Part shown: positions 1-8,349 of the stretch, piece after piece
Layout of the letters: each line of letters starts with the position of its first letter
Position numbering within the stretch: the stretch's first letter is position 1
Assembly (NCBI GenBank): GCA_029946045.1
Contig: JAQSDS010000391.1
Coordinates: 1-20,333, forward strand
Source: Rhodoferax sp.
Lineage (GTDB): Bacteria > Pseudomonadota > Gammaproteobacteria > Burkholderiales > Burkholderiaceae_C
Direction of reading: 5' to 3'
DNA: 20,333 nt
The notes under the pieces: model-generated
Told to the model about the DNA's origin: nothing
The model's input: only the letters and a program-made list of their open reading frames with translations
Databases searched by the model: none
Program-made: the position numbers and the translations under genes

Positions 1-1575
1 GCGCAGCGAGTGTTTGACCCCATAGGCACCCGGCTTGTGACGCCGCAGCAGCTGGCGACATCGATGGAAATGCTGAGCCAACCAGGCCAGGAGCACCTGA
101 TCGTATGGGCCCCCATCTCGGCAGGTACCGCCATTGGCTGGATTCGGTTGGACTACAGTTTGTCCGCCTTGAAGTCGATTGAGCGCAGCATTTGGTACAC
201 CACCTTACTGGCTTCGGCCGGCGTTGCCAGCGGCGTCAGCCTGTTGTTGTTCTGGTTCTTGCGTGGCCCCATGCGCGCGATAGCGCGGGCACGGCAATTT
301 GCCATGCAGCTTGCCCAGTCCAATGGGGAACAAATGCCCATGCTTGCCGCTCCTGCCGAAATCGAGGACCTGGAAGGGGCGCTCAACCTGGCCTCTGCCA
401 ACTTGCACCAGCAACGGCTGCAACTGGCCGACACCATTGGCAAGTTAAGCCAAAAGGAAATGGCGCTGGCTACCCAAAACCAGCGGCTCGATACTATTTT
501 CCAGCTGAGTCCGGACGGATTTGTAAGCTTTGACCGCGACGGAAAACTGGAATATGCCAACCCTGCATTCCTGCGTATGACGGACCTGGAGCGCGATGAA
601 GTGAGCTGTCTGGATGAGGCCGCTTTTTCGACATTGCTGAAGTGCAAATGCCTGCCCCAAAGCACCTTCTCCAGTGTTGAGGCCGTGGCCCTGGGGCATG
701 GCGGGACAGGTGATGCCCCGAAACGCGAGATCATCGAGTTGCAGGGCCCAGGCAAGCGCGTGCTCGAAGTCAAGGGGCGGGTTGCGCAGGGTAACGCGGT
801 TTCCAAGATTCTGTATTTCCGGGATATCAGTTACGAGACAGAGGTGGACCGCACCAAGAGCGACTTCCTGTCACATGCGGCGCATGAGCTGCGCACTCCC
901 ATGACCAGCGTGTACGGATTCAGCGAAATGCTGCTGGCGTCGGACTTTGACGAAGACACTCGAAAAGAGCTTCTGGGCATCATTCACCGGCAGACCGGGG
1001 CCTTGATTGAAATCATCAACGAGCTGCTGGACCTCTCGCGCATCGATGCCCGCCAGGGCAAGGACTTCAATCTGGAGGCGGTGAATCTGGTCAGCTTGCT
1101 GCAGTCGGTGATTGAAGGGATGGCGCTTGATGAAGCATTGTGGCCCGTGACGTTTGTGCCACCGGCGGCACCCATGCACATCCATGTGGACCAGGCCAAA
1201 ACCCGTCAATTGCTGATCAATGTATTGGGCAATGCCCGCAAATATTCACCCAAGGGCGGGGGTATTGAGGTGGCGCTTTTTGCCGTTGTCGGTGAAACAT
1301 GCATCGCCGTCACCGACCATGGCATTGGCATGTCCGAAGAGCAGATTCAGCATGTAGGCGAGCGGTTTTGGCGCGCCGATACCTCGGGAAAAATTGCAGG
1401 CTCAGGCCTGGGAATGTCCATTGTGCGAGAGACACTGGTTCACTTAGGCGGCAGGCTTGAGATTCGTTCGAAACTCGATCAGGGAACGACCGTACTCATT
1501 AGGCTGCCCACTGCAAAAAAACCTGAAGTGCCTCCACTGGCCTTGCTGCAGCAAGGCGAGACTTCGGTGTCATAG
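1..1575 (+). CDS. Sensor histidine kinase with HAMP and PAS domains (5' end outside window)
   Basis: Membrane-bound histidine kinase of a two-component system; its 5' part lies before the window, because the frame is open from base 1. Residue numbers count from the GTG at base 10. A short periplasmic tail is followed by one hydrophobic segment (about 62-84), a HAMP-like linker (85-140), a PAS domain (about 158-275, with LSPDGFVSFDRDG and YANPAF), a HisKA domain with the phosphoacceptor in HELRTP (His292), and a HATPase_c domain with an N box (NARKYSP), a G1 box (DHGIGMSEEQ) and a G2 box (GSGLGMSIV). All catalytic motifs are intact, so the kinase core is probably active. The ligand cannot be told, since most of the sensor domain is missing. 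No response regulator follows; it may lie upstream. The next gene starts 19 bp downstream on the same strand. Confidence 0.93.
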   Translation, partial: AQRVFDPIGTRLVTPQQLATSMEMLSQPGQEHLIVWAPISAGTAIGWIRLDYSLSALKSIERSIWYTTLLASAGVASGVSLLLFWFLRGPMRAIARARQFAMQLAQSNGEQMPMLAAPAEIEDLEGALNLASANLHQQRLQLADTIGKLSQKEMALATQNQRLDTIFQLSPDGFVSFDRDGKLEYANPAFLRMTDLERDEVSCLDEAAFSTLLKCKCLPQSTFSSVEAVALGHGGTGDAPKREIIELQGPGKRVLEVKGRVAQGNAVSKILYFRDISYETEVDRTKSDFLSHAAHELRTPMTSVYGFSEMLLASDFDEDTRKELLGIIHRQTGALIEIINELLDLSRIDARQGKDFNLEAVNLVSLLQSVIEGMALDEALWPVTFVPPAAPMHIHVDQAKTRQLLINVLGNARKYSPKGGGIEVALFAVVGETCIAVTDHGIGMSEEQIQHVGERFWRADTSGKIAGSGLGMSIVRETLVHLGGRLEIRSKLDQGTTVLIRLPTAKKPEVPPLALLQQGETSVS

Positions 1576-1594
1576 TGGTCTTGAAGTCGCTTTC

Positions 1595-2464
1595 ATGAAC
1601 AAATACCTCGTTACATGCCTTATCTTCGCGGCTGCTTTTGCCGGGGCGAGCCATGCTGAGTCATCGACCCCGGACACCTTTGGCCTTTGTTCTGACGCAT
1701 GGTATCGGTTCACAGAACAGAAAGTACCAACGGCTGACGGCCAAGGGCACGGTCCAGACATTGGGTCCGACGAATGGAAGTCGGTCGTCGAGTTCAAACT
1801 CGGTATTCGGTACAAACCAGATGTGCCACTGCGCGACAGCGAAGCCTGGTGTCGCTATATCGACCCTATTGTTCGGAGTAGCCGCATGGCGTCCGCAGCG
1901 GGTTGGGGGGAGCCCGGGCGGGCGGCGAACGCGACAAGCCCTTCATTTGACTGCAACAAGGTCGAGGCTGGCAGCATCGAAGCGATGATTTGTCGGGACG
2001 CAGAATTGTCGGCGCTTGACCGCAAAATTTACGGCGTTTATGCCGCTGCATCGGTAAGAGCAAGCAACGAGCATCCACCTGTGCTGAAGGCTGAGCAGCG
2101 GGGCTGGATCAAGGGGCGTAACGACTGCTGGAAGAGCCAAGACATCCGCGGCTGCGTTCGCCACGAGTACCTGCGCCGCATCGCCGAATTGCAGGCCAGA
2201 TACAGGCTGGTGTCACACGCTGGGCCGGTCCGTTTCATGTGCGACGGCATCCCGGCCAATGAAGTCGTCGCCACCTTCTTCCAAACCGACCCACTCACGA
2301 TGATCGCCGAGCGCGGCGACAGTGTCTCGTTGATGTACTTGCAACCGACTGGCAGCGGCACCAAGTACCAAGGCCGCAACGAGACTTATTGGGAACACCA
2401 GGGCGAAGCGTTGATCACCTGGGGCTATGGCGCTCCAGAGATGCACTGCAAGAAGCTGCCTTAA
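1595..2464 (+). CDS. Secreted LprI-like / MliC-like two-domain lysozyme inhibitor protein
   Basis: The ATG at 1595 gives a 289-residue protein with a signal peptide (hydrophobic core 5-18, likely cut near ASHA-E). An in-frame start further upstream would overlap the kinase gene and hide the signal peptide, so it is rejected. Residues 22-100 match no family I recognise and carry Cys32 and Cys86. Residues about 117-203 look like the LprI/DUF1311 family: Cys120, Cys133, Cys178 and Cys187, with the SIEAMICRDAELSALDR core and a QRGWIKGRNDCW motif. Residues about 212-285 resemble MliC/PliC inhibitors of c-type lysozyme, with RFMCDG and a terminal MHCK giving a likely Cys216-Cys285 disulfide. It probably acts in the periplasm, protecting peptidoglycan against lysozyme. 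There is no lipobox, so it is probably soluble. The inhibitor role is inferred from the families; the domain calls are by eye. Confidence 0.85.
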   Translation: MNKYLVTCLIFAAAFAGASHAESSTPDTFGLCSDAWYRFTEQKVPTADGQGHGPDIGSDEWKSVVEFKLGIRYKPDVPLRDSEAWCRYIDPIVRSSRMASAAGWGEPGRAANATSPSFDCNKVEAGSIEAMICRDAELSALDRKIYGVYAAASVRASNEHPPVLKAEQRGWIKGRNDCWKSQDIRGCVRHEYLRRIAELQARYRLVSHAGPVRFMCDGIPANEVVATFFQTDPLTMIAERGDSVSLMYLQPTGSGTKYQGRNETYWEHQGEALITWGYGAPEMHCKKLP

Positions 2465-2465
2465 G

Positions 2466-2480
2466 TGCGGTTCAGCCGCA
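2466..2480. terminator. Weak possible bidirectional hairpin between convergent genes
   Basis: TGCGG-TTCAG-CCGCA forms a perfect 5-bp stem in the 20-bp gap between the convergent ends of the lysozyme-inhibitor gene and the transporter ATPase gene. The stem is short and no clear T-run follows on either strand, so the terminator role is doubtful. Confidence 0.2.
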
Positions 2481-2484
2481 GACC

Positions 2485-3261
2485 CTATTTCAGGCTGCCC
2501 GACAAAAACTGCGCCAGGCGCACGCTCTTGGGGCTGGCCAGCACCTGGGCTGGCTTGCCTTCTTCCTCGACCTGGCCTTTGTGCAAAAAGATCAAGTGGT
2601 TGGAGACCTCACGGGCAAAACCCATCTCGTGGGTCACGACCACCATGGTGCGGCCTTCCAGTGCCAGATTTTTCATGACCTTGAGCACCTCCGACACCAG
2701 TTCCGGGTCGAGCGCGCTGGTGGGTTCGTCAAACAGCATCACCTCAGGCTCCATGGCCAGGGCGCGGGCAATAGCCACGCGCTGCTGCTGGCCGCCGCTG
2801 AGGTGCGCCGGGTAGGCGTCTTCCTTGCCCTCCAAGCCCACTTTGGCGAGGTACTTACGGGCTGTCTCAATGGCCTGGTCGCGCGGCACCTTCATCACAT
2901 GTACCGGTGCTTCGATGAGGTTTTCCAGCACCGTCATGTGGGCCCAGAGGTTGAAATGCTGAAACACCATGGCCAGCTTGGTGCGCATGCGGGCCAGTTG
3001 TTTGGGGTTGGCGGCATGCAACTCGCCACGGGCATCCGGGTTCAGGTGGAGTTCCTCACCTGCCACGATGATGCGACCCTGATTGGGTTTTTCCAACAGG
3101 TTGATGCAGCGCAAAAATGTGCTCTTGCCCGAACCCGAGCTGCCAATGATGCTGATCACATCACCCGCGTGGGCGATGAGCGACACGCCTTTGAGGACCT
3201 CGTTGGCGCCAAAGCGCTTGTGGATGTTGTCAACCTGCAGTTTGAGCGTGGTGGTGGTCAT
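2485..3261 (-). CDS. hisP: Basic amino acid ABC transporter ATP-binding protein (HisP/AotP family)
   Basis: ATPase of a polar amino acid importer, 258 residues, full length for the family. It carries Walker [10 protein letters not shown] (40-48), a Q-loop in VFQHFNLW (Gln101), signature LSGGQQQR (154-161), Walker B VMLFDEP (174-180) and the H-loop His211. The residues after the Q-loop ([13 protein letters not shown]) are typical of HisP-type ATPases for histidine, arginine, lysine or ornithine. It should drive import with the two permeases and the binding protein encoded upstream on the same strand. It is the last gene of that five-gene run, separated from the two permease genes by the hydrolase gene. 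In Pseudomonas the same position is held by aotP. Substrate specificity within basic amino acids cannot be read from the ATPase. Confidence 0.95.
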   Translation of the reverse strand: MTTTTLKLQVDNIHKRFGANEVLKGVSLIAHAGDVISIIGSSGSGKSTFLRCINLLEKPNQGRIIVAGEELHLNPDARGELHAANPKQLARMRTKLAMVFQHFNLWAHMTVLENLIEAPVHVMKVPRDQAIETARKYLAKVGLEGKEDAYPAHLSGGQQQRVAIARALAMEPEVMLFDEPTSALDPELVSEVLKVMKNLALEGRTMVVVTHEMGFAREVSNHLIFLHKGQVEEEGKPAQVLASPKSVRLAQFLSGSLK

Positions 3262-3293
3262 GTTTTTGTGTTCCGTGAAATGCCGCTTGGGGC

Positions 3294-4424
3294 TTACGCA
3301 CCCAGCAGGTCGCCGCTGCGAAAAGCCGAGGTGCCGGCAATCTTGCCAAGTTCACCACCCGCGGTGATGTAGCGGTCGCGGATGCGGGCATAAAACACAC
3401 CCGTCACGCCCGCTGTGATGCGTTGCACGGTGTTGTCAATCGGGTCAATGATTTCAACCACCAGATCGCCGACCTGCAGCTGCTGGCCGACTTCGGCGGC
3501 AAACACCACGATGCCGGGGCTTTGGGCTTTCAGGGTTTCCGAGCCGGCCAGCGGCGTGGCGAGGCAGCGGGCGGCGGGTAGCTTTGGCGGCTGCTGGCAA
3601 GCAAGCATCTTGATGAATTGCAGCCAGCCGACGATGGCTTGCGCATCGAGGGCGGCCCAGGCATGGCTGACGTCGAGCTCGCCGCGCAGCTCAATGGTGG
3701 AGCTGCAGCAGGCTTGCGGCAGTGGCACGTTCAGTCCGCGCGCCTTGAGCCGGTCCGCCAGTTGCCACCAGGCCCCCGACAGGCATTCGTCGATGGGGCG
3801 GTTGCCCGAACTTTTGGCCAGCAGAATGGCCTCGGCGCCCAGAAAGTGCGCCAGTTCCTGCATCTGGGGCCAGCAGGCTTCTTCGGTGTAAAAGTGCAGC
3901 ACACCTTCGCAGTCGCAATGCAGGTCCAGCATGAAATCGGCATCGTGCGCCAGCAGCAACAAGGTGCGGCGCAGGCTTTGCAGCTCGGTCGCAGGGCTCC
4001 ACTGCCTGAGGTAATCGCCCATGGCGCGCCGCACCAGGCCCACATTGACCGCAGCGTCGCCGCCCAGTTGTAGTGTCACAGCGGGTTCCACCGCAGCCGC
4101 CAGGTCGGGGTAGTGGCGGTTGAAGTTTTCCGAGGTGTCGAGCTCAAAGCGGCCCATGGGTTTGTGGTCCAGTCGCTGTGCCAGGCCAATTGGGTTGGCC
4201 ACCGGTACCAGCACAATTTCGCCTTGAATTTGTCCGGCAGCCTCAAACGTTTCAAGCAGCGCGCGCAAGTGGTGCGCGACCAGCATGCCGGGCAGTTCCT
4301 CGGCGTGCAGACTGGCCTGGATGACAATTTTTGGACCGCTGCCGGGCTGGCCAAAGTGAAAGCTGGTCAAGCTTCTGTGGCTGCCCAGGCTCGGTGACAG
4401 CAGTGGGTGGTCAATGCGTTGCAT
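3294..4424 (-). CDS. Succinylglutamate desuccinylase/aspartoacylase-family zinc hydrolase (AotO-like)
   Basis: A 376-residue member of the AstE/AspA (M14-like) family of zinc-dependent deacylases. Visible metal ligands are His40 and Glu43 in SLHAEELPG and His169 in [14 protein letters not shown] fits the substrate-binding Asn-Arg motif, and TIELRGE near the end of the catalytic domain fits the catalytic Glu motif. The C-terminal third (from about residue 280) looks like the beta-barrel tail of this family. The gene sits between the second permease and the ATPase of a basic amino acid importer, the same place as aotO in the pseudomonad aotJQMOP operon. That suggests it removes an acyl group from an imported arginine or ornithine derivative, or acts on another metabolite of that pathway; this is inference. 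The true AstE assignment is not supported, because no other ast genes are near. Confidence 0.88.
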   Translation of the reverse strand: MQRIDHPLLSPSLGSHRSLTSFHFGQPGSGPKIVIQASLHAEELPGMLVAHHLRALLETFEAAGQIQGEIVLVPVANPIGLAQRLDHKPMGRFELDTSENFNRHYPDLAAAVEPAVTLQLGGDAAVNVGLVRRAMGDYLRQWSPATELQSLRRTLLLLAHDADFMLDLHCDCEGVLHFYTEEACWPQMQELAHFLGAEAILLAKSSGNRPIDECLSGAWWQLADRLKARGLNVPLPQACCSSTIELRGELDVSHAWAALDAQAIVGWLQFIKMLACQQPPKLPAARCLATPLAGSETLKAQSPGIVVFAAEVGQQLQVGDLVVEIIDPIDNTVQRITAGVTGVFYARIRDRYITAGGELGKIAGTSAFRSGDLLGA

Positions 4425-4441
4425 GGCGATTCATCAAGAGT

Positions 4442-5155
4442 TCAGTTTTTCTGCGGGGCCAGGTAGGCCAGCAACCGCCCCTCGGAAAAGCGGAAGAAGC
4501 CAATCAGACAAAACGACGCAACCAGGTAAATGGCGGCGGCGGCCAGATAAGCCTCAAACGGCAGGTAGTAGGTGGCATAAATGCGGCTCGCTGCCGAGGT
4601 GACATCGAGCATGTTGGGCACCGCGCTGGCCAGACTGGTGGCGTGTAACATCATCACCACCTCATTGCTGTAAGCCGGCAGGGTGCGGCGCATGGCGCTG
4701 GGCAGCACCACCCGCAGCATGGTTTGAAAGCGGCTCATGCCGTAGGCGTGAGCGGCCTCGATCTCGCCGGCGCTGGTCTCGCGAATGGCGCCTGCCAGCA
4801 TTTCGGCGGTGTAGCCGGCGGTGTTCAGGCTGAACGCCAGCAGGGCGCAAAAGAAGGGTTCCTTGAAATGGGTCCAGGGCCAGACCGAGTCCCAACGCTC
4901 CTGGATCCATTCGAGCTGGCCCAGACCGTAATAAATCAGATAGACCTGAATCAGCAGCGGTGTGCCGCGAATCACAAAGGTGTAGGCGCCCACCAACCAG
5001 CGCAGTGGTGCCCATGGGCCGGTCAGCATCAGGGCAAAGATGAGCGCCAGCACGGCGCCTACGGCCAGCGACGAAAACAACAACCACACCGTGATGACAA
5101 TCCCGTTGCCAAACAGCGCCAGGTTCTCAGGTTCAAAAATGACGGCCCATTCCAT
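4442..5155 (-). CDS. hisM: Basic amino acid ABC transporter permease (HisM/AotM family)
   Basis: Inner-membrane permease of 237 residues with about five transmembrane helices and the HEQRO-type polar amino acid import signature. The cytoplasmic coupling loop is clear (AGEIEAAHAYGM, then LRVVLPSAMR), as is RGTPLLIQVYLIYYG near the N-terminus. It should form a heterodimer with the HisQ-like permease encoded just upstream. Its ATG overlaps the TAA of that gene by one base (TAATG at 5153-5157), which indicates translational coupling and equal synthesis of the two subunits. Confidence 0.95.
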   Translation of the reverse strand: MEWAVIFEPENLALFGNGIVITVWLLFSSLAVGAVLALIFALMLTGPWAPLRWLVGAYTFVIRGTPLLIQVYLIYYGLGQLEWIQERWDSVWPWTHFKEPFFCALLAFSLNTAGYTAEMLAGAIRETSAGEIEAAHAYGMSRFQTMLRVVLPSAMRRTLPAYSNEVVMMLHATSLASAVPNMLDVTSAASRIYATYYLPFEAYLAAAAIYLVASFCLIGFFRFSEGRLLAYLAPQKN

Positions 5156-5853
5156 TACAGTTGCACCCGTTTGGTGCCCAGGCTATAGCGGGCGTTGAGC
5201 TTTTTCAGGGCAAACAGGCTGATCGAGGTGTAAACCAGAAACAAGGCGCCCGTGAACAGAAAGAAGGCAAAGGGCGAGCGTGTGGCAGAACTGGCCTGCT
5301 TGGCGAGGTAAGTCATTTCCTGTAAACCAATCAGGCTTACCAGCGCAGTGGCCTTGATCAGCACCAGCCAGTTGTTGGTGAAGCCAGGCAGGGCGTAGCG
5401 CACCATTTGCGGCAGCGTGATGCGCAGGAAGGTTTGCGGTCGGTTCATGCCAAAGGCCCAGGCGGCTTCCATTTGCCCTTTGGGAATGCTCAGAATGGCG
5501 CCGCGAAAAGTTTCAGTCATGTAGGCACCGTAGATGAAGCCGATGGTGATGACGCCGGCGGCAAACGGTTCAATGTCTACCGTGGCCGCGCTGCCCATTT
5601 TTTCCAGCAAGGTGTTGATGCCGATCGTGCCACCATAAAACACCAGCAGCATCAGCACCAGATCAGGGATGCCGCGGATGATGGTGGTGTAAAACGTGCC
5701 CACTGCCACCAGCAGCGGGCGTCCCGAGAGCTTGGCTGCGGCACCGGCCAAACCCAGCGCGATAGATACCAGCAGCGCGCCCAGCGACACGCCGACCGTT
5801 AGCAAGGAGCCCTGCAAAATAACCAGAAGGTAAGACTGCGTGGTGGAAGTCAT
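5155..5853 (-). CDS. hisQ: Basic amino acid ABC transporter permease (HisQ/AotQ family)
   Basis: Inner-membrane permease of 232 residues if translation starts at the ATG at 5853. The open frame extends to a TTG at 5892, which would add 13 polar residues with no helix; I prefer the ATG because family members begin shortly before the first helix (SYLLVILQGSLLTV). Neither start has a convincing Shine-Dalgarno sequence. The coupling loop reads PKGQMEAAWAFGMNRPQ followed by LRITLPQMVR. RGIPDLVLMLLVFYGG is the conserved motif after the second helix. It pairs with the downstream HisM-like permease, whose start codon overlaps its stop codon. It follows the binding-protein gene by about 60 bp. Confidence 0.92.
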   Translation of the reverse strand: MTSTTQSYLLVILQGSLLTVGVSLGALLVSIALGLAGAAAKLSGRPLLVAVGTFYTTIIRGIPDLVLMLLVFYGGTIGINTLLEKMGSAATVDIEPFAAGVITIGFIYGAYMTETFRGAILSIPKGQMEAAWAFGMNRPQTFLRITLPQMVRYALPGFTNNWLVLIKATALVSLIGLQEMTYLAKQASSATRSPFAFFLFTGALFLVYTSISLFALKKLNARYSLGTKRVQL

Positions 5854-5913
5854 GGAGGCACCAGTGAACCGGCCTTGGGCGTGCGCGGACAAGACCGGTT
5901 GTTTGCTGATGAA

Positions 5914-6681
5914 TTACTTGCCGTAGACGTCAAATTTGAAGTACTTGTCGTTGATGGCCTTGTACTTGCCGTTGGCACGAATGGCCACGATGGCGGCGTT
6001 GATCTCTTTTTTCAGATCGCCCTGGCCTTTGCGCAGTGCCACACCGGCACCGGTACCAAAGTATTTGGGAATGTAGAGTTCGTCACCCACAAAGTGGTAG
6101 TTTTCAGCGCCCGGTTTGTCCAGGAAACCTCCGCCTACCTCCATGACGTCAGCCACGGTGCCGTCCAGACGGCCAGCCTTGATGTCCAGATAGACCTGGT
6201 CTTGGGCGTCATACGACACCACTTCAACACCCTTGGTTTTGAGCTCGCCCAAAGCGTATTTTTCTTGTGTACTGGCTTTCAGCACACCAATCTTTTTACC
6301 TTTGATGGACGCTGGACCGTCGAACTTGATGTCTTTTTTCAGCACGATCTTGCTCGGGGTGTTGTAGTACTTGTCGGTGAAGTCCACCACTTTCAGGCGA
6401 TCTGCAGTGATCGACATCGAGCTGATGATGACGTCGTATTTTTTGGCCTGCAGGCCGGGAATCATGCCGTCCCAGGCTTGCTCAATAAACACGCATTTGC
6501 GTTTGATTTGCTCGCACAGGGCGCTGGCAATATCGACGTCGAAACCGGTGGGCTTACCGTCTGCGGTCTTGAAGGTGAAGGGTTCGTAGGTGGCATCAAT
6601 GGCCACCTTGAGGTCTTTGCCCTGGGCAAAGGCGGAAGCGCACAGGGCGCTGATGGCAGCAGCGAGCAGAATTTTTTTCAT
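5914..6681 (-). CDS. Periplasmic basic amino acid-binding protein (HisJ/ArgT/AotJ family)
   Basis: Solute-binding protein of the SBP_bac_3 family, 255 residues. I start it at the ATG at 6681, since this gives a textbook signal peptide (MKK, then a hydrophobic core, likely cut after ASAFA) and a GAGAAAG-type ribosome site lies about 6 bases upstream. An ATG at 6705 in the same frame would add eight residues. The mature protein has the family landmarks: YEPFTF and GFDVDIASALC near the N-terminus, then WDGMIPGLQAKKYDVIISSMSITADR in the ligand lobe, and a Cys pair in SALCEQIKRKC as in lysine/arginine/ornithine- and histidine-binding proteins. It captures the amino acid for the permease pair downstream. 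It is the first gene of the operon. Confidence 0.93.
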   Translation of the reverse strand: MKKILLAAAISALCASAFAQGKDLKVAIDATYEPFTFKTADGKPTGFDVDIASALCEQIKRKCVFIEQAWDGMIPGLQAKKYDVIISSMSITADRLKVVDFTDKYYNTPSKIVLKKDIKFDGPASIKGKKIGVLKASTQEKYALGELKTKGVEVVSYDAQDQVYLDIKAGRLDGTVADVMEVGGGFLDKPGAENYHFVGDELYIPKYFGTGAGVALRKGQGDLKKEINAAIVAIRANGKYKAINDKYFKFDVYGK

Positions 6682-6731
6682 AAGCAGCTTTCTCAAAAAT
6701 GCCAAGGCGAACCCCGGCGGGTTAACAAAAA

Positions 6732-6760
6732 ATTAAAAACTGATTCTACGGTCTGGCCAA
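6732..6760 (-). promoter_or_regulatory. Candidate sigma70 promoter of the amino acid transporter operon
   Basis: On the minus strand a TTGGCC -35-like hexamer and a TTTAAT -10-like hexamer are separated by exactly 17 bases, about 50 bp before the binding-protein start codon. The -10 matches the consensus at five of six positions and lies in an AT-rich patch that stands out in this GC-rich window. I did not see a clear arginine-regulator box nearby. Confidence 0.4.
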
Positions 6761-6840
6761 ACCCGAGCAGGGGTTGGTTTCTACTAGGTCATGCAATCAT
6801 CATGCCCGAAATGTGCATTTTTAGCCTCAAATCTGGCATC

Positions 6841-8349
6841 ATGATAGGCATGGCTGCCAATTTGCCACCTTTCATCCTGGCTTTGCTCGATCCTGCACGG
6901 TATCCGGATGGCGTCACCCAGGTTGAATGGGTGCAAACCCATATCTCATGGGTGTTGCTGGCCGGGGAATTTGCCTACAAGATCAAAAAACCGGTCAAGC
7001 TGTCGTTTCTGGACTTCAGCACGCTGGCCTTGCGTCAAAAATATTGTCAGGACGAGTTGCGCTTGAACCGTCGTTTTGCACCTGACCTGTATTTGGAAGT
7101 GGTTGGTATTTTTAACACGCCGCAAGACCCGCAGTGGCAGGGCTCGGGTGTGCCGATCGACTATGCCGTCAAGATGCACCGTTTTGATGAATCTGCCCGG
7201 CTCGACCATGTCTGCCAGCGTGGCGAATTGCAGGCCCGGCATCTGTCAGCTCTGGCGGATGCTGTGGTGGCGTTGCACCAGCAAGCAGCCATGGCACCTG
7301 CCGGCTCGCGCTTTGGCTCGGGTGCGCACATCCTGCAGCCCGCTTTGGATAACTTCTTTGACCTGTTCCAATGCCTGCCCGAGGCCAGCCTGCAGGCCCG
7401 GCTGGCGGTCTTGCAGGCATGGACCCAAAGCCAATTTGAACAGCTGGCGCCACTCATGCAAGCGCGCCAGCGGGCGGGTCGGGTGCGGGAATGCCATGGC
7501 GACCTGCACCTGGCCAACATGGTGCTGATCGACGGGCGGGTGCAGTTGTTTGATTGCATCGAGTTCAATGAAGATTTGCGCTGGATCGATGTCGCCAGCG
7601 AGATGGCTTTTGTCTACATTGACCTGCTGGCGCACAAGCAGCCGGGGCTGGCCGACTGGCTGCTCGACGAGGTCTTGAGCCGCAGTGGTGATTACGAAGC
7701 GGCGCGTGTGTTGCGCTTTTACGCGGTCTACCGCGCCATGGTGCGGGCCAAGGTGGCGGCGCTGCGCGCGGCGCAAACGGGCATGGCCAACCCCGAGGTG
7801 CAAGCCTATGTGGCGCTGGCCGAGCGCCTGGTGCTGCCCGTGCCTTTGCGGTTGGTGATTACCCACGGCTTGTCGGGCTGCGGCAAGACCGTGGCCTCAG
7901 ATGCTTTGCTGCAAGCCGATCCGCAGGGGGCCACCCTGCGCTTGCGCTCGGACGTGCAGCGCAAGCGCCTGTTCGGGCTGGCGCCCGGTACCGGCAGCGG
8001 CTCCGGTGTGGGTGCGGGCATGTACGCCGCCGATGCGCATGGGCGCACTTACGCGCACTTGCACGAGCAGGCCGCCATGCTGCTGCAGGCCGGTTGGTCG
8101 GTGGTGGTGGATGCGGCCTTTTTGCAGCGCGCTGACCGTGATCGCTTCTCGGCATTGGCGCAGCAGATGGGCGCCAGTTTCAGCATCCTGGCACCCCAGG
8201 CTAGCCCTGCGCAGTTGCGCCAGCGCATCCTGGCGCGCCGTGCCGCCGGGCACGATGCCTCGGAGGCCACGCTGGCCGTGCTGGCGCAGCAAATGCAGAC
8301 CATCGAGCCTTTGGCACCGGATGAATTGGGGCTTACCAGTCCTCTTTGA
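6841..8349 (+). CDS. Aminoglycoside phosphotransferase-like kinase domain fused to AAA-type P-loop ATPase
   Basis: A two-domain cytoplasmic protein of about 502 residues. The first part (to about residue 320) resembles the APH/choline-kinase fold: CHGDLHLAN (His219 to Asn226, with Asp221 as likely catalytic base) and a metal-binding Asp238 in LFDCIEF. The second part starts with a Walker A motif GLSGCGKT (343-350) and resembles the AAA_33 zeta-toxin/polynucleotide-kinase-like P-loop family. This fusion is known from uncharacterised bacterial proteins (COG2187 plus COG0645); substrate and role are unknown, and it should not be read as antibiotic resistance. Starts at 6841 and 6850 are both possible; the open frame extends much further upstream but only as antisense of the transporter operon. 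Its last 17 bases overlap the convergent permease gene. Confidence 0.85.
   Translation: MIGMAANLPPFILALLDPARYPDGVTQVEWVQTHISWVLLAGEFAYKIKKPVKLSFLDFSTLALRQKYCQDELRLNRRFAPDLYLEVVGIFNTPQDPQWQGSGVPIDYAVKMHRFDESARLDHVCQRGELQARHLSALADAVVALHQQAAMAPAGSRFGSGAHILQPALDNFFDLFQCLPEASLQARLAVLQAWTQSQFEQLAPLMQARQRAGRVRECHGDLHLANMVLIDGRVQLFDCIEFNEDLRWIDVASEMAFVYIDLLAHKQPGLADWLLDEVLSRSGDYEAARVLRFYAVYRAMVRAKVAALRAAQTGMANPEVQAYVALAERLVLPVPLRLVITHGLSGCGKTVASDALLQADPQGATLRLRSDVQRKRLFGLAPGTGSGSGVGAGMYAADAHGRTYAHLHEQAAMLLQAGWSVVVDAAFLQRADRDRFSALAQQMGASFSILAPQASPAQLRQRILARRAAGHDASEATLAVLAQQMQTIEPLAPDELGLTSPL

Noticed and set aside
2389..3372. Long plus-strand open frame (327 codons) across the ATPase gene
   Set aside because: It is antisense to a clear HisP-type ATPase, is rich in His, Gln and Arg as typical of antisense frames in GC-rich DNA, and has no domain.
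3294..4424. True AstE (succinylglutamate desuccinylase) of the arginine succinyltransferase pathway
   Set aside because: No astCADB genes are near, and the position within a transporter operon matches aotO instead.
5875..6840. Upstream extension of the kinase/ATPase gene
   Set aside because: The extra 320 codons are antisense of the periplasmic binding-protein gene and of its promoter; the family match starts only after 6841.
6841..8349. Aminoglycoside resistance gene
   Set aside because: Only the kinase fold motif is shared; the fusion with a P-loop domain belongs to uncharacterised housekeeping-type proteins.
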